Part shown: positions 1 to 9,400 of the stretch, one piece after another
Numbering within the stretch: the first letter of the stretch is position 1
How the letters are laid out: the number at the start of each line of letters is the position of its first letter
NCBI GenBank assembly: GCA_900319985.1
Contig: ONQL01000040.1
Span: forward strand, 1-52,004
Length of the DNA stretch: 52,004 nucleotides
From: an uncultured Methanobrevibacter sp.
GTDB taxonomy: Archaea > Methanobacteriota > Methanobacteria > Methanobacteriales > Methanobacteriaceae
Direction of reading: 5' to 3'
Translations under genes and position numbers: made by a program
The notes under the pieces: generated by a model
Databases searched by the model: none
The model's input: only the letters and a program-made list of their open reading frames with translations
Told to the model about the DNA's origin: nothing

Positions 1-21
1 AATTAAAATCACTTTTAACAC

Positions 22-1200
22 CTAGATAAATTTACCCAATTTAAGTAATGCTTTTGGAGATACTTTAATTAATTTTTTAACAATTTCAGTTGTTGAAATT
101 TTTTCAAAGCTTTCGCCTTGGAAAGCATGAGCAATACTGTCAAGTTCTTCATCAGATAAAGTGAGCAAGTATTCTTGTACTTTTTTGTATCTTTTGACTT
201 CATGATCAAGTTCATCGTGTGCCATTTTATCATATAACTTCAAGAATTTTTTGGAGCAATCCTCTTTAATAGCTTGAGCAGCTACCTGACCTGCACACAT
301 TCCTCCAGTCATACCTGAAATGATTCCTCCACCGGTTAACGGATTTACTTGACCTGCTGCATCCCCAACTACGAGAATATTATCATCATATAACTTTTTG
401 GTCATTCCACCGACAGGATCCCCGCCCACATTCATTTCAACAGCCTGGGCATTCTGGGTGTATGGACATTTTGCTATGAAGTCATCCAAGTATTCCTTAG
501 CTGTCTTTTCAGCCTTGTGAGGTAAAATTGCCAAACCGACATTTGCAATGTCGTCACCTTTAGGGAAAATCCATACATATCCTCCAGGTGCACATGAACC
601 TAAGTAAAATTCAATTACACCAGGTCTTTCAAATTCAACATTGCACATTTCATATTGAACACCTGATTCCATTTCCTTTGCTTTTGCAGCCGGTCTTAAA
701 CCTGCCCATCTTGCAACATGGCCTTCAGGACCATCAGCGGCAATCAATATTCTGCACTGATAATCAATTTTTTCACCCATGCATTCAGTTTCAACAATGT
801 AACCGTCATCAATTTTTTGAACGCCAGTTACTAATGTTTTGATTTTGATTTCAGCACCTGCTCTTGCGGCATCCATTGCCATATGCTTATCGAAAACTTT
901 TCTTTCTAAAATGTAACCAGCTTCAGGCAATGATACCTCATCCTTAGTTAACCATACGTCAGTTCCATCAGGAGTTTGTATTCTTACTCCTTCAATTTCC
1001 TTAGTTACCCAACGAGGTGAAGGCTCAATGCCTAATTTTTCCAATCCTTCAATAGAAACACCTTCAGCACATCTTTTTGGTGAACCTATTTCAGATTTTT
1101 TATCCATTAAAATAACTTTTGCTCCACCTAATGCAGCGTGTTTTGCTGCACTGGAACCTGCAGGCCCAGAACCTACTACTATTACATCAGTTTCTATCAT
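22..1200 (-). CDS. Geranylgeranyl reductase family FAD protein (archaeal lipid saturation)
   Basis: This 392-residue flavoprotein probably reduces the geranylgeranyl chains of archaeal ether lipids at the membrane face. The N-terminus has the FAD dinucleotide-binding motif VGSGPAGSSAA (about residues 10-20) followed by an acidic strand end. A second FAD contact, GDAAGQVNPLTGGGI, lies near residue 283. The CAEGV stretch near residue 44 is typical of this family. Its length is normal. It lies 4 bases downstream of a small two-cluster ferredoxin gene. Since reductases of this family are known to take electrons from ferredoxin, the pair is probably a functional unit. Related flavoproteins act on other isoprenoids, so the exact substrate is inferred. 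Confidence 0.88.
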   Translation of the reverse strand: MIETDVIVVGSGPAGSSAAKHAALGGAKVILMDKKSEIGSPKRCAEGVSIEGLEKLGIEPSPRWVTKEIEGVRIQTPDGTDVWLTKDEVSLPEAGYILERKVFDKHMAMDAARAGAEIKIKTLVTGVQKIDDGYIVETECMGEKIDYQCRILIAADGPEGHVARWAGLRPAAKAKEMESGVQYEMCNVEFERPGVIEFYLGSCAPGGYVWIFPKGDDIANVGLAILPHKAEKTAKEYLDDFIAKCPYTQNAQAVEMNVGGDPVGGMTKKLYDDNILVVGDAAGQVNPLTGGGIISGMTGGMCAGQVAAQAIKEDCSKKFLKLYDKMAHDELDHEVKRYKKVQEYLLTLSDEELDSIAHAFQGESFEKISTTEIVKKLIKVSPKALLKLGKFI

Positions 1201-1204
1201 ATAA

Positions 1205-1372
1205 TCAATCCTCTTTTTCTAATGCATCAATTGGACATGCTTTAATGCAAGTGTCACAATCTTTACAGTCATCATCATCAAATACTAATGCGTATTCCCT
1301 TACTTGAATTAAATTTCTTGGACAAACTCCGGCACATTCTCCGCAGAATGAGCACCAATCTTTAACAATCAT
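1205..1372 (-). CDS. Small 2x[4Fe-4S] ferredoxin
   Basis: This 55-residue protein carries two four-cysteine motifs: CSFCGECAGVCP (residues 7-18) and CKDCDTCIKACP (residues 36-47). Both match the CxxCxxCxxxCP pattern that binds [4Fe-4S] clusters. The start is fixed by a GGAGAT ribosome binding site just upstream of the ATG at 1372. The stop is 4 bases before the geranylgeranyl reductase start, so the two are almost certainly co-transcribed. The likely role is electron donation to the reductase. The residues between the clusters are acidic (DDDD at 32-35). Confidence 0.9.
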   Translation of the reverse strand: MIVKDWCSFCGECAGVCPRNLIQVREYALVFDDDDCKDCDTCIKACPIDALEKED

Positions 1373-1480
1373 AAAATATCTCCTTACATAAATTGTTTAT
1401 GTTATGTTTACTAAGTTTTTTATACTATTTAAATTTAAGTTAAAAAATAGCATATAACAGAAAAAAAAGAATAAAAATAA

Positions 1481-1906
1481 TTATTTAACAAGCAATACCG
1501 GAACATTTGAAGTTCTCAAAAGCCTTTCTGAGACTGAACCGATTTGAGTGTCTGAAACTTCATTTTCCTCAAAAGATACAAATCTGTTGTTGTTAGCTCC
1601 ATGAGCATGAATGACAACCAAATCTGCACGTGTTTGATTTACGATGAAATTCATGTCTCTTAACGGGTCTGCAGTAATCAGATGTTCAATAACTTCCACT
1701 CCAGCATCATTTGCCTTTTTTGTAACCTTAGCCAAAAGCGCATCACCTGAATCCTCTTCAGAATCATAGCTGTTAAATGAAAACTCTTCCAGAACATGCA
1801 CAGCGGCAATTTTGGATGAAAATTTTTGAGCTATATCAACAGCCATATCAACAGCCTTGAAACTGTATTCTGACCCATCGACAGGAACCATGATAACATC
1901 AAACAT
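1481..1906 (-). CDS. Universal stress protein (UspA family)
   Basis: A 141-residue single-domain universal stress protein. It begins MFDVIMVPVDGSEYSFKAVD, the usual first strand and helix, and ends with the typical RTSNVPVLLVK strand. The nucleotide-binding loop near residues 101-128 resembles the ATP-binding form (HAHGANNN, then IGSVSERLL) but does not fully match the classic G-x2-G-x9-G(S/T) spacing. ATP binding is therefore uncertain. The start codon directly abuts the stop of the preceding atwA gene, so the two are translationally linked. The family is cytosolic and stress-associated; the specific role here is unknown. Confidence 0.88.
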   Translation of the reverse strand: MFDVIMVPVDGSEYSFKAVDMAVDIAQKFSSKIAAVHVLEEFSFNSYDSEEDSGDALLAKVTKKANDAGVEVIEHLITADPLRDMNFIVNQTRADLVVIHAHGANNNRFVSFEENEVSDTQIGSVSERLLRTSNVPVLLVK

Positions 1907-3613
1907 TTAATTGTCTCCTTTCAGATAATCCGCATGACAGAAATCAATGAAATTATCTACAATTTGGTCAATGTCTTCACTATCATCAATGATTTTACCG
2001 TTATCCATGAAAATAGCTCTGTTGCTCAATTCTTTAATGAAATCAGTATTGTGTGAAACCATGACTATTGTAATTCCATAAGTCTTTGAAATGTTTTTAA
2101 GGGCATTGGTAACAGTTCTCAATGTTACAGGATCCAAATCTCCAAATGGCTCATCCAAAAGCAGGAATTGTGGTCTTGAAATTAAAATCAATGCAAGCAT
2201 TACACGCACCTTTTGACCACCGGACAATTCATAAGACTTTCTATACAAGATATCCAAATCCAAATCAAGACTTTCAAAAATGTCTTTGACCGCTTCTTTT
2301 GTTGCGGTTTCGGGAAATTTAGGGAACAAGTCATTTAAAATTTCAGCATCCAAACCAATCTGTCTTAAACGCTCTTTAGCTTCAGTTTCAGGAAGGTCTG
2401 TGAGCAAATAAAATGAATCAAGCAATTCTTCGCTAAGACCTATATTTTTAGCTCTTTTTTGGGCATCCTTGACAATATCCTGATTTTTATACCCCAAACG
2501 GGTAGCCAGTTGATCTAAAACAGTGGCATAATGAGTAAGGGCAAATTCCTGATGCATAAAACCTAATTTTGACCTTATTTTCATACGGCCCATGCCCGGA
2601 ATGTCAATGTCATTCCATTCACCATCGACATCATATAACACTTCCCCTTCATCAGGGTCATCCAAACCGCCAAGCATTCTTAAAAGTACGGTTTTACCAG
2701 CACCACTTGGACCAATTAAACTTAAAATATTCTCTTTTTGAACTTTGAAGTTAATATCTTCTATTTGTAATACTTCCCCACCGGTCAACAAATAGAATCT
2801 TTTGAAAACATCATTTACCTTGATTTTATCCTCATCGGTTGAAATGTTTTCAATATCTGAAATAGGCTCCATATCCTGCATGAACTTATCACAAATTTCT
2901 TCAGGAGCACCTTCATCAACTATTTCACCGTCTTCAAGTAAAATCACTCTATCCGCCAAATATTTTTGAACATCAGGCAAATGTGAAACTACAATAACAG
3001 TAATGTTCAATTCCTCATTAATTTTTTTAACAGCGTCCAATATTTCCTGTTTTGTTTTAGGGCATGCCATTGTAGCAGGTTCATCAAGAAGTAAAGCTTT
3101 AGGTTGTTTTGCAAGTTGCCTTGCCATAATAAGTCTTTGTTTTTCACCACCACTTAAAACAGATGCATAATGATTTGATTTATTGGTTAATGAAACCAGT
3201 TCCAATATCTCATCTGCTTCCTGGCCGAATTCACTTTCAGCAATTTCAAAATTGGTATCTCCTTCATCAAAGTATCTGCGAGCATATAATTTTCTTAAGA
3301 CATTTTCACGCACAGTTTCAGGCCACAAACCAAATGACCTTTGAAGATGAATCGCAGTTACTTTTTTAAGATTATTATAATAAAATTGAGAGGCACCAGC
3401 TTCCACACTAGTATCATCTACTGTAATACTTCCAGCATCAATATGTTCAACACCTCTTAAAGCTCTTAAAAGAGTAGTTTTTCCGGAACCACTTTTACCC
3501 ATGATTCCCAATATTTCACCTTCTTCAACTTCAAAACTAACATCATTTAATGCTTTAATTTTTGTACCGTCATCAAGTTCATAATCCTTACTTACATTTT
3601 CGACTTTTATCAT
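1907..3613 (-). CDS. atwA: Methyl-coenzyme M reductase activation component A2 (tandem ABC ATPase)
   Basis: A soluble protein of 569 residues with two ABC nucleotide-binding domains and no membrane segments. This fits component A2, which supplies ATP-dependent activation of methyl-CoM reductase in methanogens. The first Walker A is GKSGSGKT (residues 39-46), followed by LSGGEKQR and LLLDEPAT. The second domain has GPSGAGKT, LSGGQKVR and LLLDEPFGDLDP. The first domain's Walker B is followed by ATMACPKTKQE instead of a normal D-loop, which may mean one degenerate site. The start at 3613 is preferred over an upstream in-frame codon at 3640 because a GGGG-rich ribosome binding site precedes it. 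It is divergent from the small gene at 3701. Other soluble ABC proteins are the alternative. Confidence 0.82.
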   Translation of the reverse strand: MIKVENVSKDYELDDGTKIKALNDVSFEVEEGEILGIMGKSGSGKTTLLRALRGVEHIDAGSITVDDTSVEAGASQFYYNNLKKVTAIHLQRSFGLWPETVRENVLRKLYARRYFDEGDTNFEIAESEFGQEADEILELVSLTNKSNHYASVLSGGEKQRLIMARQLAKQPKALLLDEPATMACPKTKQEILDAVKKINEELNITVIVVSHLPDVQKYLADRVILLEDGEIVDEGAPEEICDKFMQDMEPISDIENISTDEDKIKVNDVFKRFYLLTGGEVLQIEDINFKVQKENILSLIGPSGAGKTVLLRMLGGLDDPDEGEVLYDVDGEWNDIDIPGMGRMKIRSKLGFMHQEFALTHYATVLDQLATRLGYKNQDIVKDAQKRAKNIGLSEELLDSFYLLTDLPETEAKERLRQIGLDAEILNDLFPKFPETATKEAVKDIFESLDLDLDILYRKSYELSGGQKVRVMLALILISRPQFLLLDEPFGDLDPVTLRTVTNALKNISKTYGITIVMVSHNTDFIKELSNRAIFMDNGKIIDDSEDIDQIVDNFIDFCHADYLKGDN

Positions 3614-3700
3614 TCTTAATGCCCCTTTTATAATATACAAATTTATATTTGTATAACTATTTATATTTTAATCATTAAACATTTAAAATAAGTGATTAAA
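3614..3700. promoter_or_regulatory. Divergent promoter region atwA / coiled-coil gene
   Basis: An 87-base, almost pure A/T spacer between two divergent genes. It contains TATA-like stretches usable in both directions, such as TTTATATTTG and ATTTATATTTT. No inverted repeat strong enough to call an operator is visible. Confidence 0.45.
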
Positions 3701-3997
3701 ATGGCTAGTGAAAATAAAATTCAAGAATATCTCGACAGTTTAGAAGAAGAAAAAATAATGATTGAAACTCATTTTGCGAATATTGAAAGAATATTGAAAG
3801 ATAACCCAAAATTAGACCAAGAAAAAGCATTTGGACTACTGTCTAACTTCAACACATTGAATATTCAATATGACCAATTATGCAATGACCTTATCAAATT
3901 TATCAAAATATTCAAAGGTAAAGAAGAGCAAGAAATTCGCCTTTACAAAACTGATGAACTGGTGGAATTATTAGAAAAAAAAATTAATGAATTATAA
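3701..3997 (+). CDS. Small coiled-coil protein, unknown function
   Basis: A 98-residue charged protein rich in Glu, Lys and Leu, with no Cys, no signal peptide and no membrane segment. It is predicted mostly helical. The pattern SLEEEKIMIETHFANIERIL near the N-terminus and VELLEKKINEL at the end look like coiled-coil heptads. ATG 3701 is preferred to an in-frame GTG at 3692 because AGTGAT lies about 4 bases upstream, as in other genes here. It diverges from atwA across an 87-base AT-rich promoter region. I do not recognise a family. Confidence 0.65.
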   Translation: MASENKIQEYLDSLEEEKIMIETHFANIERILKDNPKLDQEKAFGLLSNFNTLNIQYDQLCNDLIKFIKIFKGKEEQEIRLYKTDELVELLEKKINEL

Positions 3998-4002
3998 TTT
4001 TT

Positions 4003-4545
4003 TTAATTATTATAATGTATTTCAATACTTCCAGTAGTATTTGTTGTTGAATTTTGAGCTACAACATTACCATTTTTTAAAAGTTGAATTGTAAGATTAC
4101 CTTCACCATTATCTTCCTTTTGAGCCATAATGTATACATGTTCCCAAGACGCACAATCCAAAGTTTCTCTTTTTTGACCATTTCCAGTTATAGAAGACAA
4201 GTAATTAGGATCACCCGTTTTAGCAAACCAACTACCATCATATTTTATAACAGCAGTATATGGATAAGAAGAAGAATGATTCAAACTTCCATTATCAGTA
4301 ATGACATTTAAAGAATCTTCTCTAGAGGGTTGAGTGTTATTATAAATAAATGAAAACAATAGCAATGCAATAACAACAATACCCAAAACAATAACAATTT
4401 TTTTAAAAATGCCTATATTCCAACTGCTTGTCCTTTTATTTTGAACAAGCCTATTCCCATTTTGATCAGTTAAAAGATAGGCACAATTATCACAATACTT
4501 TGATGAGGCAGAATTTTCATAGCCACATCGAGGACATTTAACCAT
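4003..4545 (-). CDS. Zinc-ribbon membrane-anchored protein with extracytoplasmic domain
   Basis: A 180-residue protein. Residues 1-20 form a zinc ribbon (CPRCGYENSASSKYCDNC). A Lys-flanked hydrophobic helix follows (about 48-68, IVIVLGIVVIALLLFSFIY), then an outside domain of roughly 110 residues rich in Asn/Ser/Thr with a YPYTAVIKYDGSWFAKTGD core. The start at 4545 is preferred because MVKCPRCGY is the usual opening of such proteins and AAGG lies upstream; an in-frame start at 4620 would add an unlikely leader. It converges with the coiled-coil gene with only 5 bases between them. The family is common in methanogens, but no function is assigned. Confidence 0.75.
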   Translation of the reverse strand: MVKCPRCGYENSASSKYCDNCAYLLTDQNGNRLVQNKRTSSWNIGIFKKIVIVLGIVVIALLLFSFIYNNTQPSREDSLNVITDNGSLNHSSSYPYTAVIKYDGSWFAKTGDPNYLSSITGNGQKRETLDCASWEHVYIMAQKEDNGEGNLTIQLLKNGNVVAQNSTTNTTGSIEIHYNN

Positions 4546-4643
4546 AATTATAAAACCTTTTTTATTATTATAAAACATTATTAAAATTCTTATATTTAAA
4601 TTTAATGGAAAATTAGCCATATTCTAAAAAAATAGATTACAAT

Positions 4644-6395
4644 TTAGTGATAATAATTATAGACATTTTCAGCCGTTTTTTGATTCATGCCTTTTATTTT
4701 AGCTAAATCTTCCACTGATGCTTTTTTAATATTTTCAATAGTTCCCAATTCTTTTAAAAGAGCAATCTTACGTTTTTTTCCAATTCCAGCAATATCATCT
4801 AGAGAAGAGGCTTGAATATCATCGCTACGCAATTTTCTATGATATGTTATTGCAAATCTATGAGATTCATCACGCACTTGCTGAAGCAAATGCAGTGCTT
4901 TATTATTTTTAGGAATAATAATTGGACGTCTTGAATTAGGAACAAATACTTCTTCAAACTCCTTAGCAAGCCCAATTATAGGAATATGAGTGAGATTTAA
5001 TTTCTCCAAAACACCACAAGCCATGCCCAACTGTCCTTTACCACCATCAATCACAATGAGATCAGGTTCAGGGTCTCTGTCAATCATTTTCAATCTGCGA
5101 GTCAATAATTCCTCCATCATGGCAAAATCGTTAGGTCCTGGAGTTTCCATTCTAAAATGTTTATACATTTTTTTGTTAGGTTTTCCATCTTTAAAGGACA
5201 CCTTTGAACCTACTGCAAACTTGCCAGAAATGTTACTGATATCATATCCTTCAATCACACGAGGCAGGTTTTCAAGTTTAAGGTATTTTTTAAGTTCTAT
5301 CAATGAATTTTCCATCTTTTTCTTTTGATGTTTAATAATTTCGGCATTTTTACGAGCCATTTTAACCAAACGTAATTTAACACCCTTTTGAGGAACCTTA
5401 ATATGAACCTTATTTCCTCTCAAATCACTTAACCAGTCTTCAAGCAATTCCTTATCATCAATATCCTCATCCAAAAGAATTTGCTTTGGAATGTGCCTAT
5501 TATATCCATAATACTGTTGGATAAATGCAAATAATACCTCTGATGATGAATCATACTGGGAACCACTCATCAAGAAGTCGTCCCTGCCTACAATCTTACC
5601 GTTTCGAATAGGCATTATGATAACAACGACTTCATTTTTGCCCGGAGCGATAGCTATTACATCCTGATCCAAATCATCATCAACCAAATCAACAAATTGC
5701 TTTTCCATAATCTCTTCAATTGATGCAATCTGATCTCTTATCACAGCCGCCTTTTCATACTCCTCATTCATCGCAGCTTCAGTCATTTCACTTTTAAGAT
5801 TTTTAACAATGGTAGAGTATTTGCCTTGGAAAAATAAGTCAATCTTGTTGATGATTTCAGAGTATTCCTCTTTAGATATCCTTCCATCACAGGGAGCATA
5901 ACATAAATCTATTTGAGCATTGAGACAAGGCCCATCCATATTTCGACATGTCCTAATCTTAAACAAGGATTTTAAAAATTTGACAGTCTGTTTAACAGAG
6001 CCAACATCGGTGAACGGTCCATAATATATCCCGTCTTTAGTCACATTCCTTGTAATGACCAACCTTGGAAACTGCTCAGAAGTGATTTTTACATAAGGAT
6101 ACCTTTTATCATCCTTTAGCTGAACATTATATCTGGGACGATGCTTTTTAATTAAAGTTGCTTCCAGAATCAGAGCCTCTTTTTCAGAATTGGTTACGAT
6201 ATACTCCAAACTGTCAAAATGACTCATTAGAATTTGAGTTTTTGGCCTGTCAAGTTTTTCACGAAAATAAGATCTAACCCTATTAATGAGATTCTTTGCT
6301 TTACCGATATAAATAATGGTGTCATTTTTATCGCGCATTATATAGACACCAGGCTTATTCGGCAAATCATCAGGAGATTTAAGCTTTGTGGACAT
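4644..6395 (-). CDS. uvrC: Excinuclease ABC subunit C
   Basis: A 583-residue UvrC, the dual-incision nuclease of nucleotide excision repair. The GIY-YIG domain opens the protein (LPNKPGVYIMRDKNDTIIYI, about residues 10-29). The central Cys cluster CRNMDGPCL...CYAPCDGRI follows. A UVR helix (EEYEKAAVIRDQIASIEEIM) lies near residue 205. The RNase H-like nuclease half contains IEGYDISNISG and DLIVIDGGKGQL. Tandem helix-hairpin-helix motifs end it (LDDIAGIGKKRKIALL). Start 6395 has a strong GGGAGG site 7 bases upstream, and that site overlaps the end of the preceding giant helicase gene. Co-transcription with that gene is therefore very likely. Confidence 0.95.
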   Translation of the reverse strand: MSTKLKSPDDLPNKPGVYIMRDKNDTIIYIGKAKNLINRVRSYFREKLDRPKTQILMSHFDSLEYIVTNSEKEALILEATLIKKHRPRYNVQLKDDKRYPYVKITSEQFPRLVITRNVTKDGIYYGPFTDVGSVKQTVKFLKSLFKIRTCRNMDGPCLNAQIDLCYAPCDGRISKEEYSEIINKIDLFFQGKYSTIVKNLKSEMTEAAMNEEYEKAAVIRDQIASIEEIMEKQFVDLVDDDLDQDVIAIAPGKNEVVVIIMPIRNGKIVGRDDFLMSGSQYDSSSEVLFAFIQQYYGYNRHIPKQILLDEDIDDKELLEDWLSDLRGNKVHIKVPQKGVKLRLVKMARKNAEIIKHQKKKMENSLIELKKYLKLENLPRVIEGYDISNISGKFAVGSKVSFKDGKPNKKMYKHFRMETPGPNDFAMMEELLTRRLKMIDRDPEPDLIVIDGGKGQLGMACGVLEKLNLTHIPIIGLAKEFEEVFVPNSRRPIIIPKNNKALHLLQQVRDESHRFAITYHRKLRSDDIQASSLDDIAGIGKKRKIALLKELGTIENIKKASVEDLAKIKGMNQKTAENVYNYYH

Positions 6396-6408
6396 TTTAA
6401 AAACCTCC

Positions 6409-9400
6409 CTAATTAAGTTCAACTATATCATTAGTTATCTTAACTTTATTATTCGCAATCATCAAATCCAAAACACCATTAATCCTGTCAGCTGTCTTTT
6501 TAGATGTGGATTTAAAGCCAAAGTTACGTGAAGTTTCCTTAGCAATCTCTTTAGTAGTCATATTGGACTTATGGAGCAATACCAACTCAATATTTTTAGA
6601 GATTTCCTCATCAGAAATCAATTCAATATTAGGCTTATCTCTTTTCCTAATAACAACATTATTGTTTGATGCATCATACAAAAAGTCACCAATCTTAATA
6701 ATATCGCCGGCATTTTCTGCCTCATTTATTGCAGAGTTAACAGCCTTTTTCAAATTAGAACCTGCCCTTTTAATATGGCAGCTGTCCTTAACTCTCTTAA
6801 CAACTTCCTTAACATGAATTGGTCCTTCAACATCGACAATTGCACATATTGATTTAGCCACTTCGCTTGATGGCCGTTTATACAAGTCATCAGAAGAATT
6901 TAATCCAATATCATTAGCTTCAACATAATCAATAATACTGTCTTCCAGTTTTCTTTTACCAGGCAGCTTTTTATCATCAAAAGATTTCAATGTATTGTTA
7001 TTCTGATATCTTTCCTTTTCAATTTCCTTGTAATCCTCATCAGCTGATTGAATAATATCCTCCAAAGCCTGATCCTTCAGCTGTTCGGTGGTCTGGTGAT
7101 TTTGAACTGGAGCGATGACATCATTATCCAATACATTTTCAATAGAATCATCTCCCAATTCCCTTTCAATTCTTTTTTCTTCTTTTTCAGCAAAAGTCAA
7201 TTCTTCCTCTCTTTCAATAATCAATTGAGAATCGTCATCACTTGGCATGTTCAGATAATCTTCCGGATTGTAATCTTCAGTCCTGTCCACTACGGAAACG
7301 TAATCGACTTGAGTTGGATTTTCAATTTCTTTCAGAGACCTGTTGATATATTGCATATCCCTTTTAAATCCTCTAAGTGAATCCCTAACTGAATGAGATT
7401 TTTCCTCACCATAATATAGGTTGTTTTTTCTAAGTTTACTGTTGATATCATTTGAACCTTTATAGAAAGTCACACCATCTTCCATAGAGTCAACACTGCT
7501 TTCTTCAGTTTCTTCGACATCTCTTACATCATTCGAACCTTTAAAAGTTACACTGTCATCCATAGATTCAACACTACTTTCTTCAGTTTCTTCAACATTG
7601 TCTTTATAATTTGAACCTCTGTAGAAAGTTACATTATCATCCCTAGATTCAACACTGCGTTCTTCAGTTTCTTCAACATTGCTCTCATAATTTAAAATTG
7701 TCGAATCAATATCCGGAATATTTTCAGATTTATTTTCATCATTCAGGTCATTAATGTTAAATACTTCATCGATGAATTCGTCCATTGCCTTGTCCACAAC
7801 CTGTTCCGCCTGACTGCGAACATCATTTTTCATGTCCGGCAGGTCATCATTGAAAATATTAAGCTCTTCATTCTCAAAGTCAAATTTAGGAGTTGGTCTT
7901 TCCAAATCAGAATAATCTTCAATAACTTCCTCTTCCTCTTCCGGTGAACTATCGTTATTCAAGTCAGGCAGTTCATCATTGAAAATATTTAGGTCTTCCC
8001 CTCCACTAACTATTTCAGCTTCAACAACAAATTCATCTTTAGGAGCAGGCTTGTGCAATGAATCTGTATCTTCTTCGATTACTTCTCCCCGAACGATTTC
8101 AATTTCTTCAGGTTCCAATTGGGACTCTGCGTTACTCAATACCTCAGAAATGAATGAATCCAATTTATTTTTAACTCTTGATTTACTATTTTTTGATTCC
8201 TCAACTGGTTTTGAGCTTTCAGAAATATGTTCCTCTTCATGAGATTCCTCAGAAGGCTCTTCATAAGTATGCTCATCATCAGAACCCAAATCAACAGACT
8301 CTTCATTATCGTGAGGTTCAAATGCAGACTCATCATTAGTGTGATCCACATAAATATAATCATCATCAGAACCCAAATCCACCCGGTCATAATCATCTGC
8401 AGATTTTTCTTTATAATCCTCACCTGTAGAGCCTAAATCAACATCATCTTTTAAATCAGTTTCTTGTTTATTCAATTCGATATCTTTATTGTCCGGAACT
8501 TCAGGTTCATCCATATCAGAACTTTTTTTACCGAATTTAATATCATTTTGAACAGGTTCTTCATTATTTTCAGCTTTAGGTTTATTATCCTTAGGATTTA
8601 CATCATTGCTGTGGCCTACAACAACCTCATCACCAACATCATCATTAGAATCAACATCATTGCTGTGGTTTACAACAACCTCCTCATCAATATCATCATC
8701 TTGAGTTGAATTAAAACCATCAAAGGCCAATTCTTCTTCATCATCTAAAACATGCTCTTCATCATGACTGTGATCAACATAAATGTAATCCTCATCGGAT
8801 CCCAAATCAACAGTATCCTCAAATTGTTCAGTAGTTGATTTTGCATTTTTAGAAGATTTTTTAACATCCTCATCAAAATCATTTTCTAAATCTGAATTTT
8901 TGCCCAAGTCTTTTTTGAATTTAAATCCTGAAAACAGTGGATTTTTGTCCATTTTTTCTTCGGAATCATCAGATTTGAACAATGATTTGATTTTATCGCT
9001 TATATGTCTTGAAAATTTATTCTTAGAAGAATCTTCGGAGTAGTCTTTTTCGTCTTCCCATACTTCAGCATTATCTTCTGGAGAAACTCCTTCATCATCT
9101 TCCCAAATTTCTGCATCATCATTTTGAGAAACATTTTCTTCTTTAGATTCCCATATTTCAGCATCATCTTCCGTTTTAGCTTCAACATCCTCAGACTCAT
9201 CAACAGAACCAACAACATCCGGCTCAACACCAGACTCATCAACAGAACCAACAACATCCGGCTCAACACCAGACTCATCAACAGAACCAACAACATCCGG
9301 CTCAACACCATCAGATTCATCAATATTTACAGAATTATCTTCAACTGTATCAGACCCAATAGATTCCGTTTCAACTTTTAAATCTTCAGTATCTGTAGAT

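Noticed and set aside
3060..3380. Plus-strand frames inside the ABC ATPase gene
   Set aside because: They lie wholly within a well-supported gene and lack start signals.
9194..9310. Tandem repeats considered as a CRISPR array
   Set aside because: The 39-bp units are directly joined with no spacers and encode protein in frame.
8136..9381. Several open frames on both strands opposite or out of frame with the acidic repeat region
   Set aside because: They are low-complexity frames produced by the GAT/GAA-rich codon pattern of the acidic protein; none has a ribosome site or a plausible fold.
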